A stretch of DNA of 64,000 bases from JAGVSZ01 sp019137045 (lineage in GTDB: Bacteria; Pseudomonadota; Gammaproteobacteria; Burkholderiales; SG8-39): contig JAXMFT010000013.1 in the NCBI GenBank assembly GCA_046347635.1, positions 1 through 64,000 on the forward strand, given 5' to 3'. Every line of letters starts with the position of its first letter. Position 1 is the stretch's first letter. Positions 31,903 through 41,017 of the stretch are shown piece by piece. A program made the position numbers and the translations under genes. The notes under the pieces are model-generated. The model had not been told where the DNA came from. It saw only the letters and a program-made list of their open reading frames with translations, and did no database searches.

Positions 31903-32436
31903 ATGAAGCTGGTGATCCTCGACCGCGACGGCGTCATCAACGTCGACAGCGCGCAGTTCATCAAGTCCCCGGAGGAGTGGAAGCCGATTCCGGGCAGCCT
32001 GGAGGCGATCGCCCGCCTCAATCAGGCCGGATACACCGTCGTGGTGGCGACCAACCAGTCCGGGATCGGGCGCGGCCTGTTCGACATGGCGACGCTGAAC
32101 GCGATCAACGCAAAGATGCACAAGGCCCTCGCGCAGGTCGGTGGACGGATCGAGGCGGTGTTCTACTGCCCCGACACGGCGGAGTCGGAGTCGGCCTATC
32201 GCAAGCCCGCGCCCGGCATGCTGCTCGAGATCGGCGAGCGCTTCGCGATGCCGCTCGAGGGCGTGCCGGCGGTCGGCGACAGCCTGCGCGACCTGCAGGC
32301 GGCCGCGGCGGCGAACGCCCAGCCGATGCTGGTGCTCACGGGCAAGGGCCAGAAGACGCTCGAGTCGGGCGGATTGCCCGAGGGCACGCGGATCTTCGCG
32401 GACCTCGCCGCCGTCGCGGAGACGCTCGCGGCGTGA
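31903..32436 (+). CDS. gmhB: D-glycero-beta-D-manno-heptose-1,7-bisphosphate 7-phosphatase
   Basis: GmhB removes the C7 phosphate during synthesis of the ADP-heptose used for the LPS inner core. The 177-residue HAD protein has LVILDRDGVINVDS (motif I), VVATNQSGIGRG (motif II) and AVGDSLRDLQAA (motif IV). The zinc-binding loop of the E. coli enzyme, with its Cys/His cluster before RKP, is reduced here to FYCPDTAESESAYRKPAPGM with one cysteine. A relaxed or different sugar-phosphate specificity is therefore possible. Its stop overlaps plsC by GTGA. Confidence 0.88.
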   Translation: MKLVILDRDGVINVDSAQFIKSPEEWKPIPGSLEAIARLNQAGYTVVVATNQSGIGRGLFDMATLNAINAKMHKALAQVGGRIEAVFYCPDTAESESAYRKPAPGMLLEIGERFAMPLEGVPAVGDSLRDLQAAAAANAQPMLVLTGKGQKTLESGGLPEGTRIFADLAAVAETLAA

Positions 32437-33188
32437 CGTGGCTCCGCTCCGCGCTGTTCCAGGCCATCCTGCTGGCGGTGGTGATCCCGTACGCAGGCAT
32501 GGTGCTCTGCACCGCGCCGCTTCCGCGCCTCGCGCGCTGGCGGATCATCGCCGGCTGGCCGCAGTTCGCGTTCTGGCTCTCGCGCCACCTGCTGCGCATC
32601 GACTACGAGGTGCACGGCCGCGAGCACATTCCCGCCGCGCCCTGCGTGGTGCTGTCCAAGCACCAGTCGGCGTGGGAGACGATCGCCTACACGACGCTCT
32701 TCCCGCCGCACGTTTACGTGCTCAAGCGCGAGCTGTTGTGGCTGCCCTTCCTCGGCTGGGGCCTCGCGCTGATGAGCCCGATCGCGATCGACCGCGCCAA
32801 CCGCAAGGCGGCGATGCAGCGCATGATCCAGCTCGGCGGCGAGCGCCTCGCGCAGGGCTTCTCGATCATGGTCTATCCCGAAGGCACCCGCACCGCCGTG
32901 GGCCGGCGCGGCGTCTACCGCCTGGGCGGGGCGGTGATCGCGGTGCAGAACCGCGCGCTCGCGCTCCCCGTCGCCCACAACGCCGGGCTCCTCTGGCCGC
33001 GCAACTCGTTCGTCAAGCGACCGGGGAAGGTCACCGTGGTGATCGGACCGCCGATCGCGACCGAGGGGCTCACGGCCGAGCAGGTCATGCGGCGCGCCGA
33101 GGAGTGGATCGAAGGCGAGATGGAGCGCCTGACGCCGCCCGCGGCGGCGCAGCGGTTCGATGCAGCTCGAGCTGCCCTTTCTCGCTGA
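32433..33188 (+). CDS. plsC: 1-acyl-sn-glycerol-3-phosphate acyltransferase
   Basis: PlsC makes phosphatidic acid from lysophosphatidic acid at the inner membrane. The 251-residue protein has an N-terminal hydrophobic segment and the acyltransferase blocks SKHQSAWET (block I; the acidic residue of HX4D is glutamate), RANRKAAMQRM, VYPEGTRTAVG (block III) and ALPVAHNAGLLWPRNSF (block IV). The GTG start overlaps the gmhB stop. The 3' end overlaps the metallopeptidase gene by 29 bases. Confidence 0.93.
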   Translation: MTWLRSALFQAILLAVVIPYAGMVLCTAPLPRLARWRIIAGWPQFAFWLSRHLLRIDYEVHGREHIPAAPCVVLSKHQSAWETIAYTTLFPPHVYVLKRELLWLPFLGWGLALMSPIAIDRANRKAAMQRMIQLGGERLAQGFSIMVYPEGTRTAVGRRGVYRLGGAVIAVQNRALALPVAHNAGLLWPRNSFVKRPGKVTVVIGPPIATEGLTAEQVMRRAEEWIEGEMERLTPPAAAQRFDAARAALSR

Positions 33189-33918
33189 GCCGCCACGCAC
33201 GGCGCCGGGCCGGCCGCGACGCGTGCAGCTCGGCGGCCGCATCGTGCCCTACGTGCTGCGCCGGACGCGCCGGCGCACGATCGGGATCGTCGTGGACGAG
33301 CGCGGCCTCGCGGCCGCGGCGCCGCGATGGGCGACGGTCGCGGAGGTCGAGGCGTTCATCCGCGAGCAGGAGCGCTGGGTCCTCCGGCGCATCGACGATC
33401 CGCGTTTCCGGCCGCGCGCGCCGTTCGTCTGGCGCGAGGGCGCCCGGCTCCCGTACCTCGGGCGAGAGATCGCCCTTGCGCGCGGAACCGGGCGGGCACC
33501 CGGGCTCGCCGGCGACCGTCTCGAGGTGCCGGCGCAGGCGTTCGCGGCCGGTCCGGCGCTGCGCGAGGCGGTGATCGGCTGGCTCAAGGCCGCGGCCCTC
33601 GCGCTCTTCCACGAGCGGGTCGCGCACCTCGCCCCGGCGCTCCGCGTCGCCGCGCCGACGCTGCGCCTGTCCTCGGCCGCGTCGCGCTGGGGCAGCTGCG
33701 CGCGCGCGGCGGACGGACGCGGCCGCGTGCTGCTGCACTGGCGGCTCGTGCACTTCGAGCTGCCGTTGATCGACTACGTCGTCGCGCACGAGCTCGCCCA
33801 CCTGCGGCACATGAACCACTCGGATGCGTTCTGGCGCCTCGTCGAGACGGTCCACCCCGACCAGCGCGCGGCGCGGCGGGCACTGCGCGCGCGCGGCCAC
33901 CAGCTCCCCGATCTGTGA
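33160..33918 (+). CDS. YgjP-like zinc metallopeptidase (M48/DUF45)
   Basis: The 252-residue protein has the zinc motif HELAHLRHMNHSDAFW and the preceding SSAASRWGSCARAADGRGRVLLHWRL region that defines the YgjP/WLM-related DUF45 family. Proteolytic activity is likely, but substrates are unknown. The N-terminus includes a basic IVPYVLRRTRRRTIGI strand. It overlaps plsC by 29 bases in another frame and precedes gloA by 12 bases, so it belongs to the glyQ-to-gloA run. Confidence 0.88.
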   Translation: MQLELPFLAEPPRTAPGRPRRVQLGGRIVPYVLRRTRRRTIGIVVDERGLAAAAPRWATVAEVEAFIREQERWVLRRIDDPRFRPRAPFVWREGARLPYLGREIALARGTGRAPGLAGDRLEVPAQAFAAGPALREAVIGWLKAAALALFHERVAHLAPALRVAAPTLRLSSAASRWGSCARAADGRGRVLLHWRLVHFELPLIDYVVAHELAHLRHMNHSDAFWRLVETVHPDQRAARRALRARGHQLPDL

Positions 33919-33930
33919 CAGGAGAACGAG

Positions 33931-34314
33931 ATGCGCCTGCTGCACACCATGCTCCGCGTCGGTGACCTCGACCGCGCGGTGAAGTTCTACACCGAGGTGC
34001 TCGGCATGCGCGTGCTGCGCACCACCGACCGGCCGGACCAGCAGTACTCGCTCGCGTTCGTCGGCTACGACGACGAGGACAAGGCGGCGGTGCTCGAGCT
34101 CACCTACAACTACGGCGTGGACCGGTACGACATGGGAACCGCGTACGGGCACGTCGCCATCGCGGTGCCGGACGCGTACCGGGCGTGCGAGGAAGTGAAA
34201 CGGCGCGGCGGAACGGTGACGCGGGAGGCGGGACCGGTGAAGGGCGGCACCACGGTGATCGCGTTCGTCCAGGACCCCGACGGCTACAAGATCGAGCTCA
34301 TTCAGCGCGACTGA
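33931..34314 (+). CDS. gloA: Lactoylglutathione lyase (glyoxalase I)
   Basis: GloA converts the methylglyoxal-glutathione hemithioacetal to S-lactoylglutathione. The 127-residue protein aligns so closely with E. coli GloA that the four metal ligands fall at the same positions: H5, E56, H74 and E122. It opens MRLLHTMLRVGDLDRAVKFY and carries NYGVDRYDMGTAYGHVAI. An AGGAG ribosome binding site precedes the ATG. It closes the plus-strand cluster that begins at glyQ. Confidence 0.97.
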   Translation: MRLLHTMLRVGDLDRAVKFYTEVLGMRVLRTTDRPDQQYSLAFVGYDDEDKAAVLELTYNYGVDRYDMGTAYGHVAIAVPDAYRACEEVKRRGGTVTREAGPVKGGTTVIAFVQDPDGYKIELIQRD

Positions 34315-34402
34315 GGACCGCGCGCCCGCCGGTCGACCGGAGCGCGGCGTGCGATGCCCGTGGCGTCCTGCGTCCCACGCACCCGATCGACGCGTTGCTC
34401 GT

Positions 34403-35206
34403 TCATCCTGCCCGCTCCCGCTGGACCGGGGAAGACGGCAAGGCGTTCGCGATCCTGACGTAATCGTCCACGCCGAGGTTCTCCGGCCGCAGCCGCGGGT
34501 CGATGTCCAGCGCGCGCAGCGTCGCCTCGTCGGCAACGCCCGCGAGCGCGTTGCGCAGCGTCTTGCGCCGCTTGGTGAACGCGGCCGTGACCACGCGGGC
34601 GAGGAGGACGGGGTCGCGCGCCCCGAGCGCCGCGGCGGGCCGCGGCACCATGCGCACGACGGCCGACTCCACCTTCGGCGGCGGGCGGAAGGCGCCCGGT
34701 CCGACGACGAAGAGCCGCGTCGTCTCGAACCGGTACTGGAGCATGACCGAGAGCCGCCCGTAGTCGGGCGACGAGGTCGCGGCGACCATCCGGTCGACGA
34801 CTTCCCGCTGCAGCATGAAGTGGAGGTCCTGCACCCGCGCGGCGAACCCGGTCAGCCGGAAGAGCAGCGGCGTCGAGATGTTGTAGGGCAGGTTGCCGAC
34901 CACCCGCAGCGGCGCGGGCAGCGCGCCGAAATCGAACCGCAGGGCGTCCCCGGCGTGCACCACGAGCCGCTCGGGAGGATGGGCCGCGCGCAGTCGCGCG
35001 GCGAGGTCCCGGTCGAGCTCCACCGCATGCAGTCGCTCGACGCGCGCAAGGAGCGGCGCGGTGAGCGCCCCCAGCCCCGGGCCGATCTCGACGAGCACGT
35101 CGCCCGGCCGCGGATCGATCGCGGCGACGCTGCGCGCGACGATCCCGGGATCGTGGAGAAAGTGCTGCCCGAAGCGGCGCCGCGGGCGATGCGAATCCGC
35201 TGCCAC
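34403..35206 (-). CDS. rsmA: 16S rRNA dimethyladenosine transferase RsmA (KsgA)
   Basis: RsmA dimethylates A1518 and A1519 of 16S rRNA late in small-subunit assembly. The 267-residue protein has RRRFGQHFLHDPGIV at its start, SAM motif I VEIGPGLGALTAPLL and the catalytic motif IV VVGNLPYNISTPLLFRL. The C-terminal domain contains FTKRRKTLRNAL. The GTG at 35206 is preceded by GGAGGTCC and is the only sensible start. It is the third gene of the minus-strand lptD-surA-rsmA set; pdxA, which lies between surA and rsmA in E. coli, is absent. Confidence 0.96.
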   Translation of the reverse strand: MAADSHRPRRRFGQHFLHDPGIVARSVAAIDPRPGDVLVEIGPGLGALTAPLLARVERLHAVELDRDLAARLRAAHPPERLVVHAGDALRFDFGALPAPLRVVGNLPYNISTPLLFRLTGFAARVQDLHFMLQREVVDRMVAATSSPDYGRLSVMLQYRFETTRLFVVGPGAFRPPPKVESAVVRMVPRPAAALGARDPVLLARVVTAAFTKRRKTLRNALAGVADEATLRALDIDPRLRPENLGVDDYVRIANALPSSPVQRERAG

Positions 35207-35291
35207 CGGACCTCCGGGCGCCGCTGCGGTGGAGGCTACCGCGCCGGGCGCGCGGCGCCGGTGCCGGGACGTCCGAGCGGCACGCCCGGAC

Positions 35292-36719
35292 TCACCGCTC
35301 GTCGAGCCGCAGCTCGACGTATGCGCGGTCGCGGAGCTGCCGCACCCACTCCTGGTATGCCTCGTCCGCGCGGCGCTCGCGCAGCAACTTGCGCGCCTCG
35401 ACCCGCTTGCGGTCCCCCGACACATCCGCGGTGCGGCGCTCGAGCACCTGGATGATGTGCAAGCCGAACGGCGTGCGCACCGGCTCCGACACCTCGTTCA
35501 GCTTGAGCGAGTTCATCGCGTCCTCGAACTGCGGCACGAGGTCGCCCGGCACCACCCAGCCGAGGTCGCCGCCGCGCGAGGCCGAGGCGGTGTCGTCGGA
35601 ATTGAGGCGCGCGATCTCGGCGAAGTTCGCGCCGTCGACGATGCGCTGGCGGAGCAGCCCGATCTTGCGCCGCGCGTCGGCCTCGGAGACGACTTCGTTG
35701 ACGCGCACCAGGATGTGGCGCGGGTGCGTCTGCTCGACCACCATCGTTCCGCCCCCCGCGCCGCCGCGCCGGTCCACGAGCTTCAGCACGTGGAAGCCGG
35801 CCGGACTGCGCAGCACGCTGCTCACCTCGCCCGGCTTCATCCCGGCGAGCGCGGACGCGAACAGCTCCGGCAGCCGATCCTGCGCGCGCCATCCCATCCC
35901 CCCGCCGGCAAGGGCGTCGGCCGCGTCCGAGTAGCTCACCGCCAGCTGCGCGAAGTCCGCGCCGCCCTGCGCGCGCGCCGCTGCCTCCTGGGCGCGCTTG
36001 CGCCGCGCCTCGATCTGCTCCGGCGACGCGCTCTCCGGCACGCCGACGAGGATGTGCGCGATGTTGTACTCGACCTTCTGCGGCGCCGCCGCGGCCTCCT
36101 GCAGGAAGTTGTCGATCTCGCTCTCGCCGATCTGGATCTTGCTGTCGACCTCGCGCTCCTTCAGGCGCGAAATCATGATCTCGCGGCGGATGTCCTCGCG
36201 GAACTTGTCGAACGGCACGCCTTCGCGCTCGAGCGCCCGGCGGAAGTCGGCGAGCGACATGCGATTCTGCTCGGCGATCATCCCCACCGTCCGGTCGAGC
36301 TGCAGGTCGTCGATGCGCACCCCGGTCTCGAGCGCGAACTGCACCTGGACGCGGTCGGTGATCATGCGCTCCAGCACCTGGCGCTCGAGCACCTCGGCCG
36401 GCGGCAGCGGCGTGTTCTGGCGCCTGAGCTGCGTGATCACCAGCGCAATGCGCTCGTCGAGGTCGCGCTGCGTAATCACGTCCTTGTTGACGATCGCGAC
36501 GATCCGGTCGATCAGGACCGGGCCGCGCGCAGGCGCGGCGCGCGAGGCCGCGCCCGGTGCCGGACCGGGCGCCGGACCCGGAGCCGGCTGCCCGGGGGCG
36601 GTGCCGGGCCACTGGGACCCGACCCCGGAACCCGGCGCGGCGGGCGCGCGGAACTGCGCCGCGACGGGAGCCGCGGCGAGGGCGAGGGCGAAGGCGAAGG
36701 CGACGAGGATTCGAGTCAT
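35292..36719 (-). CDS. surA: Periplasmic chaperone and peptidyl-prolyl isomerase SurA
   Basis: SurA escorts unfolded outer-membrane proteins, including LptD and porins, to the BAM complex. The 475-residue precursor has a signal peptide ending APVAAQ, then an unusually long Pro/Gly/Ala linker (about residues 28-65) before the N-terminal chaperone domain (VLIDRIVAIVNKDVITQRDLDERI). Two parvulin domains follow, marked by NIAHILVGVPE and HPRHILVRVNEVV. A C-terminal helix follows. Its ATG overlaps the lptD stop as TGATG, so expression is coupled to that of its client. Confidence 0.95.
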   Translation of the reverse strand: MTRILVAFAFALALAAAPVAAQFRAPAAPGSGVGSQWPGTAPGQPAPGPAPGPAPGAASRAAPARGPVLIDRIVAIVNKDVITQRDLDERIALVITQLRRQNTPLPPAEVLERQVLERMITDRVQVQFALETGVRIDDLQLDRTVGMIAEQNRMSLADFRRALEREGVPFDKFREDIRREIMISRLKEREVDSKIQIGESEIDNFLQEAAAAPQKVEYNIAHILVGVPESASPEQIEARRKRAQEAAARAQGGADFAQLAVSYSDAADALAGGGMGWRAQDRLPELFASALAGMKPGEVSSVLRSPAGFHVLKLVDRRGGAGGGTMVVEQTHPRHILVRVNEVVSEADARRKIGLLRQRIVDGANFAEIARLNSDDTASASRGGDLGWVVPGDLVPQFEDAMNSLKLNEVSEPVRTPFGLHIIQVLERRTADVSGDRKRVEARKLLRERRADEAYQEWVRQLRDRAYVELRLDER

Positions 36720-39139
36720 CAGTCGTAGTAACGGTAAATCGACGACGATCCGCCGGGGATCGGCCCGGGGCTCGCGGTGCCGGCCGGGGGCTGGCCGCCG
36801 ATCGGCGCGAGGTCGGCGGCGCCGGCCCCCGGCGTCGTGTTGATCAGCGTGTATCCGGGGATGCTGCGCCGGAGCAGCTCGATCGGGTTCGACCCGATGC
36901 GCGCGACGCCGTTCAATTCGAGCTGAACGAAGAACGACGACGTCTCCTGCCCGGTCGCGGTCTGGAACTGCTGCACGACCCCGCGCACGATCCAGCACCC
37001 GGCATTGTATTCGAGCCCGGCGAGCGACTCCACGACCTTGCTGCCTTCGATGTCGTAGCTCACGCGCCCCACGCCGTAGAAGCCGCGTCCGAGCGGCCAC
37101 TGCGCGGCCACGTCCACCGTGTTGATCGTCCCCGCTCCCGCGGTGTACGACTGGTTGACGTAGCGGTAGGAGATGCTCGCCACAGCGGCAGGTGCCGGCG
37201 AATAGCGCACGCCGCTGGTGAACCGCTCGACGTTCTGGCCGCCGGTGAGCTTGTATTGCAGCCCGAGGTCGGCCGCCCAGTTCTGCGCGATTCGCCCGCC
37301 GAGGCCGAGGATGAGGGGCGTCTGCGAGTCGGTGCGCACCGGCTGGCCCGGGACGGTGACGAGCTGATCGGCGAAGTAGTAGCGCTGGCCGATCACCGCG
37401 CGCACCAGCTCCTGCCCGTCGGACGGACGCACGAGACGGGAGGTCACCGCGAGCGAGAGCTGGTTCGCATTCGCGATGCGGTCGCCGCCGGAGAAGATGT
37501 TCTCCTGGAAGAGCTGCGCGAAGTTCAGGTCGGAAGTCGAGGTGTCGAAGATCGGGATGTTGTTCTGATCCTCGAACGGGACGTACAGGTAGTACGCGCG
37601 CGGCTCCAGCGTCTGGACGAAATCGTTGCCGAACCAGTTTGCGTCGCGCTCGAAGTAGAGCCCCGAGTCCAGGCTGGCGATCGGGAGCGTGCGCGCGATA
37701 GAGGTGTCGGTGAAGCTGCCCGGCGTCGAGAGGTCGTACCAGGTCGCGCTCACGCCGACCTTCGGCGTGACGTAGCCGTAGCTCTTGACGAACGGCAACG
37801 AGACGGAGGGGTAAGCCGTGGTGCGCGCGCCGGTCGGCACGAGCGCGTTGTTCGTGAACCGCACGTACTCGGCGGCGAGCCCGGCGTCGAAGCCGCCGAG
37901 GGTCTGGCGCAGCCCGTTGAACACGAACTGCGGCTCGCGGAAGTACGGGACCGCGACCGGGTTCTGCGGGTCCTGCAGGGTCTGGAAGCGCTGCATGTTG
38001 CCGTACGCGCTCCACTGACCCGTCGGCGATGCATAGCCGAGCAGCCCCTGCTGCGTCAGGTAGATCTGGGTGGCGACCGAGAGCCGGCTCGAGAGATCGC
38101 GAAAGTAGTTGTCGTCGGAGACCTTGGTGTAGTTGACGAGGCCATACCAGCCGTTGTTGAAGTTCGCGTTGCTGTTGGCCGCGAACGCATAGCGATACGC
38201 GTCTTCCAGCTCGTGGTCCCGCGGCAGGAATTCGTAGCGCACCTCGCCCGCCGCCCACGGCTGCAGGAAGCGGAACTGGTTGAGGAACTGCAGTCCGCGC
38301 TTGGCCATGTAGCGCGGCGCGATCGTCGCGTCGTAGTTGGGCGCGATGTTCCAGTAGAACGGCAAGGTGACGTCGAAGCCGGTGGTGTTCTGGATGCCGG
38401 CCGACGGCGGCAGGAAGCCGCTCTTGCGCTCGTTGTTGAGCGAGAAGTCGAACCAGGGGATGCGCGGCGTGCTCAACCCCATGAAAGTGAGGCGCGCGTC
38501 GCGCACGGTGCCGACCTCGCGCCCCATGTCGATGTCGATCTCGCCCGCCTCGATGAACCAGTCCTCCTGGCCGGGCTTGCACGTGGTGAAGCTCGCGTCG
38601 GTCATGCGGTACTCGTCGTCGCCGCCGAAGCGCAGCGCCGAGGCGGTGCCGCGCGTCTCGACGTGCGTCTCCGGTCGCGTGCTCACTCCCGGATCCGAGG
38701 TCAGCATCGGGCCGCGCTGCCGCTCCCCGCGCACCTTGACCGCGCGCTCGCCGAAGCGGAAGGTCGGCTGCTCGAGGATGCCGGTGGTGTCGCCGATGCG
38801 CAGGCGCAGGCGCGGGCCCGCCGCCTCGTCGCCCGCGACGCGCAGCCGGACGTTGCCGGTCGCCTCCACCTCGTCGGTGTCGGCGAAGTACTTGATGCGG
38901 TCGGCGGTGAGGCGCGTGTCGCCGCGCCGCAGCTCCGCGTCGCCGATCGCCTCGACTTCCGCCCCGCCGAGGCCCTCGATGCGGTCGGCGGCGACGAAGG
39001 TCGGCACGTCCTCGCCGCGCGCGGGCACCGGCGCGCCGAGCGAGCGCTGCAGCTTGAGACCGTTGGCCTGCGCCTGCGCGCGGTCGCACGGCGACGCGCA
39101 CAGCAGGGCCGCGATCAGCGCGGGAACGACGTGCTTCAT
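36719..39139 (-). CDS. lptD: LPS-assembly outer-membrane protein LptD
   Basis: LptD forms the outer-membrane translocon that inserts LPS. The 806-residue precursor has a signal peptide, an N-terminal periplasmic OstA/LptA-like jellyroll (about residues 45-185, with ADRIEGLGGAEVEAIGDAEL) and a large beta-barrel (SLNNERKSGFLPPSAG onward). Two cysteines, C14 and C18, lie in the signal region; the mature protein keeps C187 and C715. This allows a single inter-domain disulfide rather than the four-cysteine arrangement of E. coli. It is the first gene of lptD-surA-rsmA and divergent from amgK. Confidence 0.95.
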   Translation of the reverse strand: MKHVVPALIAALLCASPCDRAQAQANGLKLQRSLGAPVPARGEDVPTFVAADRIEGLGGAEVEAIGDAELRRGDTRLTADRIKYFADTDEVEATGNVRLRVAGDEAAGPRLRLRIGDTTGILEQPTFRFGERAVKVRGERQRGPMLTSDPGVSTRPETHVETRGTASALRFGGDDEYRMTDASFTTCKPGQEDWFIEAGEIDIDMGREVGTVRDARLTFMGLSTPRIPWFDFSLNNERKSGFLPPSAGIQNTTGFDVTLPFYWNIAPNYDATIAPRYMAKRGLQFLNQFRFLQPWAAGEVRYEFLPRDHELEDAYRYAFAANSNANFNNGWYGLVNYTKVSDDNYFRDLSSRLSVATQIYLTQQGLLGYASPTGQWSAYGNMQRFQTLQDPQNPVAVPYFREPQFVFNGLRQTLGGFDAGLAAEYVRFTNNALVPTGARTTAYPSVSLPFVKSYGYVTPKVGVSATWYDLSTPGSFTDTSIARTLPIASLDSGLYFERDANWFGNDFVQTLEPRAYYLYVPFEDQNNIPIFDTSTSDLNFAQLFQENIFSGGDRIANANQLSLAVTSRLVRPSDGQELVRAVIGQRYYFADQLVTVPGQPVRTDSQTPLILGLGGRIAQNWAADLGLQYKLTGGQNVERFTSGVRYSPAPAAVASISYRYVNQSYTAGAGTINTVDVAAQWPLGRGFYGVGRVSYDIEGSKVVESLAGLEYNAGCWIVRGVVQQFQTATGQETSSFFVQLELNGVARIGSNPIELLRRSIPGYTLINTTPGAGAADLAPIGGQPPAGTASPGPIPGGSSSIYRYYD

Positions 39140-39298
39140 CGGAACGGACGGCCGGGCGCTCTTGTTCTGGGGATCGATCTCGCGGCCGGCTGGCGTCGGG
39201 AGCCCGGCCACCGGGGCATCCCGTAAAATCGCACATTCGTCATCGCAAGGCAACGCCGCCGGCCCGCGCCGGCGCCATCCCGCACCGCGCGCCGCGCA

Positions 39299-40309
39299 AT
39301 GGACCGCCTCACCGAGCTCGAACGCTGGATCGCAGCGCGCCGTCCCGGCCGCGACTTCGTCCTCGCGCCCGCGTCCGCCGACGCAAGCTTCCGGCGCTAC
39401 TTCCGGGTCTCGTTCGCGGGCGCCGGGGCCGACTCGCTGATCGCAATGGACGCACCGCCGGAGAAGGAGGACTGCAGGCCGTTCGTGCACGTCGCGCAGC
39501 TGCTCGCCGAGGCGGGGCTCAACGCGCCGCGCGTGCTCGAGCAGGACCTCCCGCGCGGCTTCCTGCTGCTGACCGATCTCGGCACGACGACCTACCTCGA
39601 GGCGCTGCGCGCCGCGGACGCGGCGACCGCGGACCGCCTGTTCGCGGACGCGACCGACGCGATCGTGCGGTGGCAGCTCGCGAGCCGTCCCGGCGCGCTG
39701 CCCCCCTACGACGAGGCGCTGCTGCGGCGCGAGCTCGCGCTCTTTCCCGACTGGTACGTCGGCCGCCATCTGGGCGTGACGCTCGACCCCGCGCAGCGCG
39801 ACCGGCTGGAGCGCGTCTTCGCGCTCGTCGTGGCTTCCAACCTCGCGCAGCCGCGGGTGTACGTGCACCGCGACTACATGCCGCGCAACCTCATGGTGTG
39901 CGAGGCGAACCCCGGCATTCTCGACTTCCAGGACGCGGTGCACGGGCCGATCGCGTACGACGTGGTGTGCCTCTACAAGGATGCGTTCATCAGCTGGGAA
40001 GAGGAGCGGGTGCTCGACGGGGCCGTCCGCTACTGGGAAAAGGCGCGGCGCGCGCGCCTGCCGGTGGACGCCGACTTCGGCGCTTTCTACCGCGACTTCG
40101 AGTGGATGGGCCTGCAGCGGCACCTGAAGGTGGCCGGGATCTTCGCCCGCCTCGCCCACCGCGACGGCAAGCGCGCGTACCTCGAGGACACGCCGCGCTT
40201 CCTCGCGTACATCCGCGCGGTGTGCCGCCGCTACGACGCGCTCAAGCCCCTGCTCGAGCTCCTCGACGCCCTCGAGGGACGCAGCGCGCGCGCGGGCTAC
40301 ACGTTCTAG
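39299..40309 (+). CDS. amgK: Anomeric MurNAc/GlcNAc kinase AmgK
   Basis: AmgK phosphorylates the anomeric carbon of N-acetylmuramate, the first step of a murein-recycling route that bypasses de novo UDP-MurNAc synthesis. The 336-residue protein has the aminoglycoside-phosphotransferase fold, with the Brenner motif VYVHRDYMPRNLMV, the metal-binding GILDFQDAVHGPIAYD, and an N-terminal SFRRYFRV loop. Immediate linkage to murU strongly supports AmgK over other kinases of the fold. It is divergent from lptD. Confidence 0.92.
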   Translation: MDRLTELERWIAARRPGRDFVLAPASADASFRRYFRVSFAGAGADSLIAMDAPPEKEDCRPFVHVAQLLAEAGLNAPRVLEQDLPRGFLLLTDLGTTTYLEALRAADAATADRLFADATDAIVRWQLASRPGALPPYDEALLRRELALFPDWYVGRHLGVTLDPAQRDRLERVFALVVASNLAQPRVYVHRDYMPRNLMVCEANPGILDFQDAVHGPIAYDVVCLYKDAFISWEEERVLDGAVRYWEKARRARLPVDADFGAFYRDFEWMGLQRHLKVAGIFARLAHRDGKRAYLEDTPRFLAYIRAVCRRYDALKPLLELLDALEGRSARAGYTF

Positions 40310-40336
40310 GCTCCGGACCGGGTTGCGTCCCCCAGT

Positions 40337-41017
40337 ATGAAAGCGATGCTCCTGGCCGCCGGGCGCGGCGAGCGGATGCGGCCGCTGACCGACGTCACGC
40401 CGAAGCCGCTGCTCGAGGTGGGCGGGAGTGCGCTGGTCGCACGCCTGATCGAGCGCCTCGCGCAGACCGGATTCACCGAGCTCGTCATCAACCACGCGCA
40501 CCTCGGCCAGCGCATCGAGGCCGCGCTCGGCGACGGCACGCGCTTCGGCGTGCGCATCCGCTACTCGCCGGAAGCGGACGCCCTGGAGACGGCGGGCGGC
40601 ATCGCGCGCGCCCTGCCGCTGCTCGGGGACGAGCCGTTCGCCGCGATCAACGCCGACCTGTACACCGACTATCCGTTCGAGCGCCTGCGCCACCGCCTGC
40701 GCGGCGGCGACCTCGCGCACCTCGTGCTGGTGCCGAACCCGCCGCATCATCCGGGCGGCGACTTCGCCCTCGCCGGGGAGCGCGTGCGCAACGCCGGCGA
40801 CCCGATGCTCACCTTCAGCGGCATCGGCGTGTACCACCCGTCGCTCTTCGCGACCATCGCGCCCGGCGCAACGGCGCAGCTCGCCCCGCTCCTGCGCCGT
40901 GCGGCCGCGGCCGGGCGTGTCGGCGGCGAGCGCTTCGCTGGACGGTGGATCGACGTCGGCACGCCGGAGCGGCTCGCCGCGCTGGACGCCGAGCTGCGCG
41001 GCGCGCGGCATGCTTGA
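40337..41017 (+). CDS. murU: MurNAc-alpha-1-phosphate uridylyltransferase MurU
   Basis: MurU makes UDP-MurNAc from MurNAc-1-phosphate and UTP. The 226-residue nucleotidyltransferase has the signature MKAMLLAAGRGERMRPLTD, TPKPLLEVGGSALVARLIER, the NADLYTDYPFE metal-binding aspartate and WIDVGTPERLAALD. It lies 27 bases after amgK. In pseudomonads the AmgK-MurU route contributes intrinsic fosfomycin resistance, and the same may be expected here. Confidence 0.93.
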   Translation: MKAMLLAAGRGERMRPLTDVTPKPLLEVGGSALVARLIERLAQTGFTELVINHAHLGQRIEAALGDGTRFGVRIRYSPEADALETAGGIARALPLLGDEPFAAINADLYTDYPFERLRHRLRGGDLAHLVLVPNPPHHPGGDFALAGERVRNAGDPMLTFSGIGVYHPSLFATIAPGATAQLAPLLRRAAAAGRVGGERFAGRWIDVGTPERLAALDAELRGARHA

